IMG/VR virus record: IMGVR_UViG_3300027741_000109
Span: 1 to 46,751 of that record
From: a virus
DNA length: 46,751 nt
Strand: one strand, 5' to 3'
Below, piece after piece: positions 16,573-23,718 of this stretch. The first letter of the stretch is position 1. Every line of letters begins with the position of its first letter. Position numbers and translations under genes: made by a program. The notes under the pieces are model-generated. The model was not told the origin of the DNA, searched no databases, and saw only the letters and a list, made by a program, of their open reading frames with translations.

Positions 16573-16614
16573 TGCTTGACAACTATAAAATCTGTGTTAT
16601 ATTCATAATATAAG
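16571..16614 (+). repeat. 44-bp promoter repeat, copy 1
   Basis: 41 of 44 positions are identical to 17850-17893. It contains the TTGACA/TATATT promoter and its palindrome. The two copies bracket the Api92-like and methyltransferase genes. Confidence 0.85.
16576..16603 (+). promoter_or_regulatory. Early host-like promoter
   Basis: TTGACA (16576-16581), 16 bp, TATATT (16598-16603); the -10 is the left arm of TATATT-CAT-AATATA. Leader of about 24 nt with a GGAG site. Confidence 0.75.
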
Positions 16615-16633
16615 TCAAAAACAGGAGATTTTT

Positions 16634-17245
16634 ATGCCAAATTGGTGCGATAACCGTGTCACTTTCACCCACGAAGACCCAGAACAGATTACCCGTCTCG
16701 TAAATGCTGCCAAAGAGGGCAAGTTGCTCAATGAATTTCTTCCTATACCACAAGAGTTGCTTGAAGAAGCACCCATCGGTGATGACTATGAACAACGCCG
16801 TAACGCTATCACTGCTCGCAATCAGGAACAATTTGGCTATCCAAGTTGGTATGAATGGTCTATTGATAATTGGGGGACCAAGTGGGATATCTCCGAAGTT
16901 CCCGAAGAAATGTTTGAATTGAGCAATGATGGCAAAACTGTGTCATTCTCGTTTGATACAGCATGGTCACCACCTACCGAATGGTATGATAATATTGCAG
17001 GATTTGATATTAATGCTTATTACTATGAACCAGGCGGTAGTTTCTGTGGTAAGTGGAGCAGTGAAAGTGGCGATGACCAATATGAAATTGGTGACGATAT
17101 TAACGATGCTAAGGAACGCATTCCTAGCGATATTTTGGATAATATGGGCATTATTGACGATATGGAATCATGGGCAGAAGCCAATGAGGACGATCTTGAG
17201 GATGAACTTGACATGAATGAAGCCGAGGAAGAAGATGGCGAATAA
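16634..17245 (+). CDS. Api92/YubB-like ferredoxin-fold protein
   Basis: 203 aa. The opening MPNWCDNRVTF is the signature of the phage Api92-like family; later, SWYEWSIDNWGTKWD and a FSFDTAWSPPTEWYD segment match the same family (Trp-rich, found on plasmids and phages, function unknown). The last 55 residues are strongly acidic (EANEDDLEDELDMNEAEEED), like the neighbouring early proteins. GGAG ribosome site and an early-type promoter suggest expression soon after infection. Confidence 0.8.
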   Translation: MPNWCDNRVTFTHEDPEQITRLVNAAKEGKLLNEFLPIPQELLEEAPIGDDYEQRRNAITARNQEQFGYPSWYEWSIDNWGTKWDISEVPEEMFELSNDGKTVSFSFDTAWSPPTEWYDNIAGFDINAYYYEPGGSFCGKWSSESGDDQYEIGDDINDAKERIPSDILDNMGIIDDMESWAEANEDDLEDELDMNEAEEEDGE

Positions 17246-17858
17246 AAAAATCTATAGTGAGTTAGAAGAGCATACCACATATATTGGAAAAAATACACTT
17301 GATCCACAAAAAACGTGGGTTGACATTATAAACAATCACCAAAAAACTGAGTTAATAAGTTGGTTTAATAAAAACAATTATAAGGATTTTTTTTATGATA
17401 AAATCATAGTTGACGCTGGTTCTGGGCTAGGAAGAATGATTCCGCTATTATCTTTTTTTAAACCAAAGAAAATTATATCTGTAGAACCAGATTTAACACT
17501 CTTAGAAAAACAAAAAAAATTTTTAAATAGTGAATTTTATTTTTTACCCAAGAAAAAGATAAATTGTGAGATAGAATATATTAATCAAAATATAGAAGAT
17601 TTTATCGATAACAAACATAATTTTGACATTTTATGTTTATTTTATGTGATTGTCCATCTTGATATTAACAAGGTATTTTTAAATTTTAATAAAAATATGT
17701 TAATAATGAACAGTACAAGAAATTTAAAAGATGGAAAACTATTAGATATTATTAAGGAAAATGATCTTAATATTCATGAATATCATGAGTTTTCAACCGA
17801 AGAAAAATGGTTAACGAATGGGTCACATTTTTTGCTTTCCATCAAAAATAATGCTTGA
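17235..17858 (+). CDS. Class I SAM-dependent methyltransferase, AT-rich cassette
   Basis: 207 aa from ATG 17235 (GAGGAAG upstream), overlapping the previous gene by 11 nt. Motif I is VDAGSGLGR (residues 59-67), and SVEPD gives the acidic motif II. The end (STEEKWLTNGSHFLL) is family-like for small-molecule or sugar methyltransferases, but the substrate is unknown. Lys/Asn/Ile content is much higher and GC lower than in the flanking genes, and it lies inside a duplicated promoter repeat, both signs of recent acquisition. Confidence 0.75.
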   Translation: MANKKIYSELEEHTTYIGKNTLDPQKTWVDIINNHQKTELISWFNKNNYKDFFYDKIIVDAGSGLGRMIPLLSFFKPKKIISVEPDLTLLEKQKKFLNSEFYFLPKKKINCEIEYINQNIEDFIDNKHNFDILCLFYVIVHLDINKVFLNFNKNMLIMNSTRNLKDGKLLDIIKENDLNIHEYHEFSTEEKWLTNGSHFLLSIKNNA

Positions 17859-17893
17859 CAACCTTTAAATCTGTGTTATATTCATAATATAAG
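17850..17893 (+). repeat. 44-bp promoter repeat, copy 2
   Basis: Near-identical to 16571-16614 (three mismatches, all in the promoter spacer). It overlaps the end of the methyltransferase gene. Confidence 0.85.
17855..17882 (+). promoter_or_regulatory. Early host-like promoter
   Basis: TTGACA (17855-17860), 16 bp, TATATT (17877-17882) inside the palindrome TATATT-CAT-AATATA. It drives the small-gene run starting at 17909. Confidence 0.75.
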
Positions 17894-17908
17894 CAATGGA
17901 GAAAACAA

Positions 17909-18127
17909 ATGACCGTCAATGAAGCAACTTCTCTCGCCGCACGTATTGAGTCCGTTCTTGCACGGCACAAGCGTTCTGAAATTTCACAGGCGGAAACGCT
18001 TGTAGAAATTCATTATATTGCTAACGACCTTCGTGATTATGCAGATAATCTTGATCGTGCAATGTATGAGGAACTTGGTCATGCCCTTGAACGGTATGAT
18101 GATGCAATGGTAGCAAAGGGAGTTTGA
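17909..18127 (+). CDS. Small helical hypothetical protein
   Basis: 72 aa, not recognised; entirely helical with heptad-like spacing (LAARIESVLARHKR, LRDYADNLDRAMYEELGHALERYD). A GGAG site precedes the ATG. First gene of the early operon behind the second promoter copy; the next small gene begins 1 nt after its stop. Confidence 0.65.
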   Translation: MTVNEATSLAARIESVLARHKRSEISQAETLVEIHYIANDLRDYADNLDRAMYEELGHALERYDDAMVAKGV

Positions 18128-18128
18128 T

Positions 18129-18269
18129 ATGAAGCGGTTTGTGTTTAAGATGGAATGTGGCGGTATCTTTGATTGTATCGCCCGTAATTTTGAGGTAGCT
18201 TGCATTCGGTTTGAACAAAACCAGTTGGGTTTCCGACCCGAAAACATCCTTGAAGTTCGTGAATGGTAA
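18129..18269 (+). CDS. 46-aa hypothetical protein
   Basis: A short frame begins at ATG 18129, 1 nt after the preceding stop, and ends at TAA 18267-18269. The sequence (KRFVFKMECGGIFDCIARN, then EVACIRFEQNQLGFRPENI) looks like one compact alpha/beta unit with three Cys. A GGGAG-like sequence precedes it. It is followed by a stable hairpin. Probably a real small gene because of tight packing; function unknown. Confidence 0.5.
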   Translation: MKRFVFKMECGGIFDCIARNFEVACIRFEQNQLGFRPENILEVREW

Positions 18270-18274
18270 GGGAA

Positions 18275-18296
18275 AAGGGGTGGGAAACCACCCCTT
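18275..18296 (+). terminator. GC-rich hairpin, terminator or mRNA stabiliser
   Basis: A 9-bp stem (AAGGGGTGG / CCACCCCTT) with a GAAA tetraloop follows the stop at 18269. There is no T run, so it may be a processing or partial-termination signal rather than a full terminator. Confidence 0.55.
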
Positions 18297-18302
18297 AATG
18301 CT

Positions 18303-18554
18303 ATGAGCAGTCGTTTAATTATAATAGATACCAAACATAGTTTAACTGATGTATTAGTATGGCTAGAACGCAATGTTAGTCCAGTTACCAATCGCAGTGC
18401 TATTTACGAAGGTCTAGACAATATGCCAGAGGGTGAGCATTGGAAAGTTGTCAATAAACCTACTCGTTATATGAGCAATGTGCGATTTGCGGTAGAGTTT
18501 GATGACACGGTTGATGAAAGTATTATCTTATATTTTGCATTGAGGTTTGTATGA
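18303..18554 (+). CDS. Tiny tandem paralogue family member 1
   Basis: 83 aa. Layout: N-terminal strand and helix (DVLVWLERNVSP), a middle strand with a Trp (GEHWKVVN), then VRFAVEFDDTVDESIILYFALRFV. The last part is the family tail: a beta-strand, an acidic turn, and a helix with Phe-x-x-Arg-Phe. It overlaps the next gene by 4 nt (ATGA). No known function. Confidence 0.65.
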   Translation: MSSRLIIIDTKHSLTDVLVWLERNVSPVTNRSAIYEGLDNMPEGEHWKVVNKPTRYMSNVRFAVEFDDTVDESIILYFALRFV

Positions 18555-18775
18555 AACCTATTAAAAATGACCTTAAAAATTATTTGAATTTTAAACGTAA
18601 GTTTGCGTTATTTCCGCACAGATGTGCTATATCCGAGCGTATCATTTGGTTAGAGTATGCGCAGTGTGCAGAGCCAAGTTGGATTGTATTAGGTGATGAT
18701 GAATTACTTAAATCTAAACCTATTTGGCACGATGAATATGAGCATCTTAATTGGGCAATTATAAATGACTTATGA
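18551..18775 (+). CDS. Tiny protein in tandem array, divergent member
   Basis: 74 aa. It shares the size and the W-E/Y pattern (AISERIIWLEYAQCAEPSWIV) with its neighbours but ends HEYEHLNWAIINDL-like (DEYEHLNWAIINDL), without the Arg-Trp tail. It may be a diverged paralogue or an unrelated gene in the same operon. Overlaps both neighbours (4 and 11 nt). Confidence 0.55.
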   Translation: MKPIKNDLKNYLNFKRKFALFPHRCAISERIIWLEYAQCAEPSWIVLGDDELLKSKPIWHDEYEHLNWAIINDL

Positions 18776-18995
18776 TATTGACATATCAGATGGTATGCTG
18801 CACAAGTGGTTATATTATGAAACTGGGTTTGAACAACTGCATCCTATTCCAGATATTATTCGTTGGATGGAAGAGCAAGGTTATGTGTATGGTAGGGATT
18901 GGAAAGTAGATACTTTCACTGGTAAAAGTTATTGGATTACATTTCCTAATAAGGAAATAGCAGCGTTATTTGTAGCACGATGGTCAGCATCTTAA
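18765..18995 (+). CDS. Tiny tandem paralogue family member
   Basis: 76 aa. An N-terminal helix (DIIRWMEEQGYVYGRDWKV) is followed by a strand and the family tail WITFPNKEIAALFVARWSAS. The shared design is a helix, a Trp strand, and a terminal helix ending in Arg-Trp. Overlaps neighbours by 11 and 16 nt, so translation is coupled. Function unknown. Confidence 0.65.
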   Translation: MTYDIDISDGMLHKWLYYETGFEQLHPIPDIIRWMEEQGYVYGRDWKVDTFTGKSYWITFPNKEIAALFVARWSAS

Positions 18996-19165
18996 TTAAA
19001 ACATATCCACTATCACCAAGAGCAACCTATGACCAAATTAAATGGTGTATGGATAATTGTAAGGGAATATGGGACAAGAAACCCGTAGAAAATGATGGCA
19101 TACACTGGACATTTAATAGCAGTGAAGATGCGGTTTTATTTGTAGTGCATTGGAAGACACGATGA
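18980..19165 (+). CDS. Tiny tandem paralogue family member
   Basis: 61 aa, the shortest of the set: YDQIKWCMDNCKGIWDKK helix, then HWTFNSSEDAVLFVVHWKTR as the tail, with His in place of the tail Arg. The acidic SEDA turn matches the 19162 and 36281 members. Overlaps neighbours by 16 and 4 nt. Confidence 0.62.
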   Translation: MVSILIKTYPLSPRATYDQIKWCMDNCKGIWDKKPVENDGIHWTFNSSEDAVLFVVHWKTR

Positions 19166-19407
19166 TGGATTTAAATTTTGAAAATGGTTTTTGGATTCCA
19201 CAAAATTGGAGTGATTCAACCAACACCATGTGGAAAAACTTTGCGACTTATTGTAAGAGCAAAGGTGCTTTTAATGAAGTTGTGCTGCTTACCGAGTTTA
19301 ATGCCAAAGCACAACGATATGCTTGGGGTGATGATGACGATGACCAATGGTTTGTGCGTTTTAATACACCCGAAGACTATACTTTTTTTGTAATGAGATT
19401 TGCGTAA
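19162..19407 (+). CDS. Tiny tandem paralogue family member
   Basis: 81 aa from ATG 19162, which overlaps the upstream stop as ATGATG; a start 12 nt earlier at 19150 is possible. It has a W-rich N-terminal part (GFWIPQNWSDSTNTMWKNF), an acidic loop (GDDDDDQW) and the tail VRFNTPEDYTFFVMRFA. The tail is nearly the family consensus: strand, (S/T)PED, Phe-x-x-Arg-Phe. Function unknown. Confidence 0.65.
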   Translation: MMDLNFENGFWIPQNWSDSTNTMWKNFATYCKSKGAFNEVVLLTEFNAKAQRYAWGDDDDDQWFVRFNTPEDYTFFVMRFA

Positions 19408-19634
19408 TGGCTAAAATCAGAGTTCATGAGTTAGGACCGCAACGCTGGCATATGAGTGTGTGGTTTTTCAACGACGATGGCAGCGTAAATTGGGAATTTA
19501 AGAAGTGGATGTCTGACAACTATCCAGATTGCCTTTGCATACACAGGTTTAATAGTGGTGAACCATATTGGGAACTGCGTGGTGGCGATCAGGCGGATCA
19601 GGCATTTATTGCGATGCGTTGGGGCGGCGAGTAA
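19407..19634 (+). CDS. Tiny tandem paralogue family member, last of array
   Basis: 75 aa. Pattern as in its neighbours: RWHMSVWFFNDDGSVNWEF, a helix, HRFNSGEPYWELR strand, then GGDQADQAFIAMRWGGE. The FNSGEPYW strand is echoed in the distant copy at 36281 (FNSGDPYWSL), which supports homology of the two loci. Start overlaps the previous stop by 1 nt. Confidence 0.65.
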   Translation: MAKIRVHELGPQRWHMSVWFFNDDGSVNWEFKKWMSDNYPDCLCIHRFNSGEPYWELRGGDQADQAFIAMRWGGE

Positions 19635-19636
19635 TT

Positions 19637-19643
19637 GTAAATA
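19637..19643 (+). promoter_or_regulatory. Late-type box before FliL-like gene
   Basis: GTAAATA, exactly 5 nt before the ATG at 19649. Confidence 0.55.
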
Positions 19644-19648
19644 ATTGT

Positions 19649-20017
19649 ATGAAAACCTTGTTTACAATATTATTTTTATTATTTGCATCTGCCGCCCACG
19701 CAGAAGATATCTCGTATTATTCATTTCCTGAACCTTTTTTAGTTTCTATAAGTGGCTCACCAAAATTAGTTCAAGTAAATCTAACACTAGTCAGTGAATA
19801 TGAATCACGCATATACGACAATGTAAAGAAGCATAACCTAGCAATCCGCAATGCCGTTATTGAAACATTGGGCGGAAGCCAAGAAGCAGAGTTTAAGGTT
19901 CAAAATCGTCTTATTCTTGCTGAAAAAATATGCGGCGCAATCAACCAGGTACTGATGAACAAAGTACGCTTTGGTGGTATCAAAGAAGTTTTAATTACTG
20001 ATATTGTTGTAAAATAA
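19649..20017 (+). CDS. Periplasmic FliL-domain-like protein
   Basis: 122 aa from ATG 19649; the longer frame from 19568 would overlap the previous gene. The signal peptide (KTLFTILFLLFASAAHA, cut before EDIS) precedes a FliL-like domain: FPEPFLVSISG, then LVQVNLTLVSE, HNLAIRNAVIETLGG, KICGAINQVLMNK and the terminal strand EVLITDIVVK. These follow the FliL order (FxVNL, YLxV, IRxxIxxLL, IN..L, V.FTDFVIQ). Host FliL works at the flagellar stator. Here it lacks the usual cytoplasmic anchor. Identification is by motif reading only. Confidence 0.6.
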   Translation: MKTLFTILFLLFASAAHAEDISYYSFPEPFLVSISGSPKLVQVNLTLVSEYESRIYDNVKKHNLAIRNAVIETLGGSQEAEFKVQNRLILAEKICGAINQVLMNKVRFGGIKEVLITDIVVK

Positions 20018-20020
20018 ATA
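20014..20020 (+). promoter_or_regulatory. Late promoter box abutting UDP-sugar dehydrogenase ATG
   Basis: ATAAATA, 5 nt, ATG at 20026; it overlaps the stop region of the FliL-like gene. Confidence 0.65.
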
Positions 20021-20025
20021 TCCCT

Positions 20026-21168
20026 ATGAAAATATCAATGATTGGTTTGGGCAAACTTGGATTGCCGTGTGCAACTGTAATGAGTAAACATTATGAAGTA
20101 GTGGGCTATGACATTGGTCCAATACATGCAGATTTTCCACTTAAAGCAACTATTAACAGTTGTATTGAAAACAGTGATATAATCTTTGTTGCTGTTCCTA
20201 CTCCACATGAAAAAGAATATGGTGGCGAAACGCCAACAAGTCATCTGCCCGTCAAAGATTTTGATTATACCATTGTAAAAGATGTGCTCATTAAAATTGC
20301 GCAGTACAAGACTCCACAGCAACAAGTTGTGCTAATTTCAACAGTTCTACCAGGCACAACTCGCCGTGAACTTGCACCAATTATTCCCGACATCATTTAT
20401 AACCCTTATCTCATTGCAGTTGGTACTGTAGGAGAAGATTTTATTGATCCTGAAATGATTATCATTGGACACAACGACAATCCAAATGTAGAAAAGTTAG
20501 TAGAAATTTACAGTACTTGTTGCGCACCAAATAGCCGTTATGAAACAGGAACATGGGAAGATGCAGAAGCAATCAAGATTTTTTACAATACTTTTGCAAG
20601 CACAAAACTAGCACTTGTAAACACAATCTATGATGTATCGCAGCGTATTGGCAACATGAATGTTGATAATATTACAAGCGCACTTGCTGATTCTACTCGT
20701 AGAATAATGAGTGCTAAGTATATGACTGCTGGTCTTGGTGATGGTGGTGCTTGTCATCCTCGTGATAATATTGCACTTCGTTGGTTGGCAGATGAATTAA
20801 ATCTTGGATATGATATCTTTGGGGATATCATGAAAGCAAGAGAAGCCCAAGCCAAAAACATGGCACAGGTATTGGTAAATTATGGGTTGCCAGTTTGTAT
20901 ACTTGGTCAGAGTTATAAACCAAATGTTCCAAATCGTGATGGCAGTTATGCGCTGCTTGTTGGACACTATGTACGAGAATTAGGTGGCGTTCTGCACTAT
21001 CATGATCCACTTAACAATATTGAATTGCCACTTGTTGATCCTGTCACTTATCTGATAAGTTATCATCATGGTTGGTTAGCAGATTATAATTACATTCCAA
21101 ACAGTATAATCGTTGATCCTTGGCGCACTAACATGAATATTCCTAATTGTAAAGTAATTAATTTATGA
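20026..21168 (+). CDS. UDP-glucose/GDP-mannose dehydrogenase family protein
   Basis: 380 aa. Rossmann motif MIGLGKLGLP (residues 5-14); IIFVAVPTP; YNPYLIAVGT in place of NPEFLREG; EDFIDPEMIIIG; the catalytic-site Lys in EAIKIFYNTFASTKLALVN (K184); and the catalytic Cys in GDGGACHPRDN (C243). The family oxidises a UDP-hexose to the uronic acid with two NAD+. All key residues are present, so it should be active. It overlaps the next gene by 4 nt (ATGA), suggesting a pathway that supplies or modifies a nucleotide sugar. Confidence 0.88.
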   Translation: MKISMIGLGKLGLPCATVMSKHYEVVGYDIGPIHADFPLKATINSCIENSDIIFVAVPTPHEKEYGGETPTSHLPVKDFDYTIVKDVLIKIAQYKTPQQQVVLISTVLPGTTRRELAPIIPDIIYNPYLIAVGTVGEDFIDPEMIIIGHNDNPNVEKLVEIYSTCCAPNSRYETGTWEDAEAIKIFYNTFASTKLALVNTIYDVSQRIGNMNVDNITSALADSTRRIMSAKYMTAGLGDGGACHPRDNIALRWLADELNLGYDIFGDIMKAREAQAKNMAQVLVNYGLPVCILGQSYKPNVPNRDGSYALLVGHYVRELGGVLHYHDPLNNIELPLVDPVTYLISYHHGWLADYNYIPNSIIVDPWRTNMNIPNCKVINL

Positions 21169-22289
21169 CAATTGTAAATCTTGAACCTACCGATAGCGAT
21201 ACTAATTGGGTATATTATAGTAAACATGGACACATAGGTGTTGTACGTGAAATATTAAACCACGTAAGTTTAAATGGTAAATTTTTGTTTATTGTTGATT
21301 CTTCCAATTTTAGAGAGATGCATGAAGGGAAACGACAGCCATTTGATATCTATCCTGGTGTGTTTGAATATAAAAAACAAGCCGAAGAAAACAATTTAAA
21401 GTTTATCATGATTATAGAGATGTTATATGAGGCTCCAAGTTATAACAATTTAAAATTGCAGATTACCGATATTTCTCAACGTTTAGACATACCAACACAA
21501 GATATGATTATATTCAGCGGTGCGTTAGAACAAGATAACACAAAGATAAAACATGCTCTATGTACAAAAGTATTATCTCGCAATGGAATGTTTGAAAATA
21601 CTACAGCAATAGGAATTCCTACCCACCATTATATAAGTTTAGTACGAATGGTACGCAGTCATCGTCTTGCTGCAACAATAGAAATACTAGAGAGAGGCAT
21701 TGAACATCTTGGTAGATTAAGTATGGGCAGCGGTTATTACACAAGACCAGAAGAACACGATTACTCAATCTTGCCAGAAAAATATCGTAATAAATTTCCA
21801 ATGTTTATCGATGGTTTAATTTTAGGCGATGAGCAATATCGTGGTGAACCGCCAGATATTATAAATGCTTTTGCCAATATAGTACAGGAAACTAGTTTTG
21901 ATGAATCCTATAGATTCATGCGTTCTCATACTATTATATGGCATCAACCTTTTATAACCGAAAAAAGTATAAAACCTATGGTATGGGGACAAGTTCCAAT
22001 TTTTATAGCATGTCATAATCACGATGTTTATATGCGTGAATTTGGCTTTGATATATTTGATGATATCATAGACCATAGTTATAATCAAGAACCTGATCCT
22101 ACAAAACGAATTGTACTGGCGGTTGACCAATTAGAAAAGTTATGCAATAAACCCATTGAGTATTGGCAACAGTATAAAGCAGAAAATATTGAACGATTTG
22201 TAAAAAATCGTGAATTAACACAACAAATCATAGACCAAACATCGCATATAAGTGCTGCAAATTTACAAAAAATTCTTGACAATTGCTAA
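21165..22289 (+). CDS. Unknown protein coupled to UDP-sugar dehydrogenase, possibly glycosyltransferase-like
   Basis: 374 aa, not firmly recognised. The C-terminal part (about residues 260-330: PFITEKSIKPMVWGQVPIFIACHN, shown in part, then FDIFDDIIDHSYNQEPDP) has the E-K-x-x-K-P, G-x-x-P-I-F arrangement seen in several nucleotide-sugar transferases and related conserved phage proteins. No signal peptide or membrane helix. The ATGA overlap with the dehydrogenase argues for a joint sugar pathway, perhaps glycosylating DNA, virion or host surface; this is inference. Confidence 0.55.
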   Translation: MTIVNLEPTDSDTNWVYYSKHGHIGVVREILNHVSLNGKFLFIVDSSNFREMHEGKRQPFDIYPGVFEYKKQAEENNLKFIMIIEMLYEAPSYNNLKLQITDISQRLDIPTQDMIIFSGALEQDNTKIKHALCTKVLSRNGMFENTTAIGIPTHHYISLVRMVRSHRLAATIEILERGIEHLGRLSMGSGYYTRPEEHDYSILPEKYRNKFPMFIDGLILGDEQYRGEPPDIINAFANIVQETSFDESYRFMRSHTIIWHQPFITEKSIKPMVWGQVPIFIACHNHDVYMREFGFDIFDDIIDHSYNQEPDPTKRIVLAVDQLEKLCNKPIEYWQQYKAENIERFVKNRELTQQIIDQTSHISAANLQKILDNC

Positions 22290-22304
22290 TCTTTACGGCA
22301 TACT
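22276..22304 (+). promoter_or_regulatory. Host-like promoter for acidic small-gene operon
   Basis: TTGACA (22276-22281), 17-bp spacer, CATACT (22299-22304). It overlaps the end of the preceding gene. Confidence 0.55.
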
Positions 22305-22327
22305 ATTTGTAAAGATTGGAAATCAAG

Positions 22328-22558
22328 ATGGTCAGAAAAAGCAGTGAAATTATTGAAGATTTTATTAACTCGCTAGAGAAACTTATTGATACTCTAGATG
22401 ATGAATGGCATCACAATGACGAAGGTGAATGGCGACAGGCAGATAATATCCGTAAAAATATTTTGCCAGTCGTTAAAGAAAATTTCAAAGAACATCTTGA
22501 CGAATATATTGACCGCAGAATGCAAACCTACTTAGAAAGAGCAAAACAAAATGACTGA
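22328..22558 (+). CDS. Small acidic helical hypothetical protein
   Basis: 76 aa from ATG 22328. A TTG start at 22316 is possible, but the ATG has GGA at good spacing. The protein is all helix, charged (IEDFINSLEKLIDTLDDEW), no recognised family. First gene of an operon of overlapping small genes that runs to 24729. Confidence 0.62.
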   Translation: MVRKSSEIIEDFINSLEKLIDTLDDEWHHNDEGEWRQADNIRKNILPVVKENFKEHLDEYIDRRMQTYLERAKQND

Positions 22559-23054
22559 TGAAACCGCACAAAAACTAATTGAATATAAGGTATCAACTCG
22601 TTATAAGAAGAGTGTTACAGAAATTGAATATTTTAGAAAAGATGACAAGACCATTACTTATAGCACAGGTTGGCGTTGGGGATATGTCACGCTACTTGTT
22701 CCAGAAGGCGTTGACCTTGCTGCTGAACTTGATGCCGAAAACAACGATGAAGTTGAAATTGATGAACTTGGATATGATATCCATGACCGTGATTTAGATG
22801 ATGGTTGTTGGGATGAGTGGGATTATGGTGATCTTGATGATGAGGCAATTGCAGCCATTGATGAAGCCGTCGAAGAAGAAGGTTATGCATATGGTGCGTT
22901 AGTTGATGTTCTAGAATGGGATGCAGTTGATAGCACATTAGTATTCAGTGGTCCACTTGACATTGAAAACATGGGCGAATATACTCCCTATGTTCATACA
23001 CCAAGTGAAGATGAAGATGAAGACGAAGAGGAAGATGACAATGTACAAGATTGA
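22551..23054 (+). CDS. Acidic hypothetical protein
   Basis: 167 aa. The N-terminal 60 residues look like a beta-rich domain (IEYKVSTRYKKSVTEIEYF, TGWRWGYVTLLVP). The rest is extremely acidic, ending SEDEDEDEEEDD. Acidic proteins like this can mimic DNA, but no family is recognised. It overlaps the previous gene by 8 nt and the next by 14 nt. Confidence 0.65.
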   Translation: MTDETAQKLIEYKVSTRYKKSVTEIEYFRKDDKTITYSTGWRWGYVTLLVPEGVDLAAELDAENNDEVEIDELGYDIHDRDLDDGCWDEWDYGDLDDEAIAAIDEAVEEEGYAYGALVDVLEWDAVDSTLVFSGPLDIENMGEYTPYVHTPSEDEDEDEEEDDNVQD

Positions 23055-23286
23055 AATCAGTGACGAGACTGCAGAAAGCATGTTCCGTGATATTCTTGTT
23101 GAAGACTATCGCCGTATTCGTAACGATATCTATGATTTGACCAATCGTGCAGTTGAAAAAGGTGAACTTAAACCTTTTGAACAAGAAGACCTTGAAAACA
23201 ACAAGCAGTACTTTGAAGCTATAAAGGTTATGCTTGGTTATTATCTGCCACTAAGTGATGCAGAAGCAATTATTGGTGAAGCATGA
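23041..23286 (+). CDS. Small helical hypothetical protein
   Basis: 81 aa from ATG 23041, with GAGG about 9 nt upstream; an ATG 6 nt earlier (23035) is the alternative. MYKIEISDETAESMFRDIL is followed by LVEDYRRIRNDI and a long helix with YFEAIKVMLGYYL. Looks like a conserved small phage protein but has no assigned function. Overlaps the next gene by 4 nt (ATGA). Confidence 0.62.
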   Translation: MYKIEISDETAESMFRDILVEDYRRIRNDIYDLTNRAVEKGELKPFEQEDLENNKQYFEAIKVMLGYYLPLSDAEAIIGEA

Positions 23287-23543
23287 AAATCGTTGAAAAA
23301 CTTCATGCTATTGCAGAAGAGTGTGAGCGTGGTGAGCGATCACCTGTCAGCGGTATTTCTACTTGGCCAAAGGAAACTACGGTAGAGTGGAAAGCCGCTC
23401 ACATTATTGAACAAGCCATGCAATCTTTGAAAACTATCATTGATACCGATGAAGTTGTACCAGCCGAAGCACTACGCTTTATGGCTAAACGTAATTATGA
23501 AATGTTGTTAGGATTATGCAATGCCGCAGAATTGGATAGTTGA
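23283..23543 (+). CDS. Small hypothetical protein
   Basis: 86 aa, helical, begins MKIVEKLHAIAEECERGE and contains EWKAAHIIEQAMQSLK. Unrecognised. ATGA overlap at the start and a 23-nt overlap with the next gene at the end show coupling in the acidic-protein operon. Confidence 0.6.
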   Translation: MKIVEKLHAIAEECERGERSPVSGISTWPKETTVEWKAAHIIEQAMQSLKTIIDTDEVVPAEALRFMAKRNYEMLLGLCNAAELDS

Positions 23544-23718
23544 ACTCATCGAAGACCCAGAAACCAAAGACTTGCTACTGCCATTTCCAGAAGATATGTT
23601 AAAAATTTTGGATTGGGAAGAAGGCACAGTGTTGTGTTGGGAAATCACAACTGATAACAAGATTGTCTTGAAAAAGAAAATTGATGATGAAGATCGTGAC
23701 GAGGACAATGGACTATGA
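23521..23718 (+). CDS. AbrB/MazE-like small protein
   Basis: 65 aa. The core LPFPEDMLKILDWEEGTVLCWE followed by KIVLKKK (here quoted in pieces) has the swapped-hairpin AbrB pattern: (I/L)P-helix-LGW-x-GD/T-x-L-strand-x-(V/I)-L-K. AbrB-type proteins bind DNA and often serve as antitoxins; no toxin partner is seen next to it. The acidic tail (DDEDRDEDNG) fits its neighbours. The call is by motif shape only. Confidence 0.5.
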   Translation: MPQNWIVELIEDPETKDLLLPFPEDMLKILDWEEGTVLCWEITTDNKIVLKKKIDDEDRDEDNGL

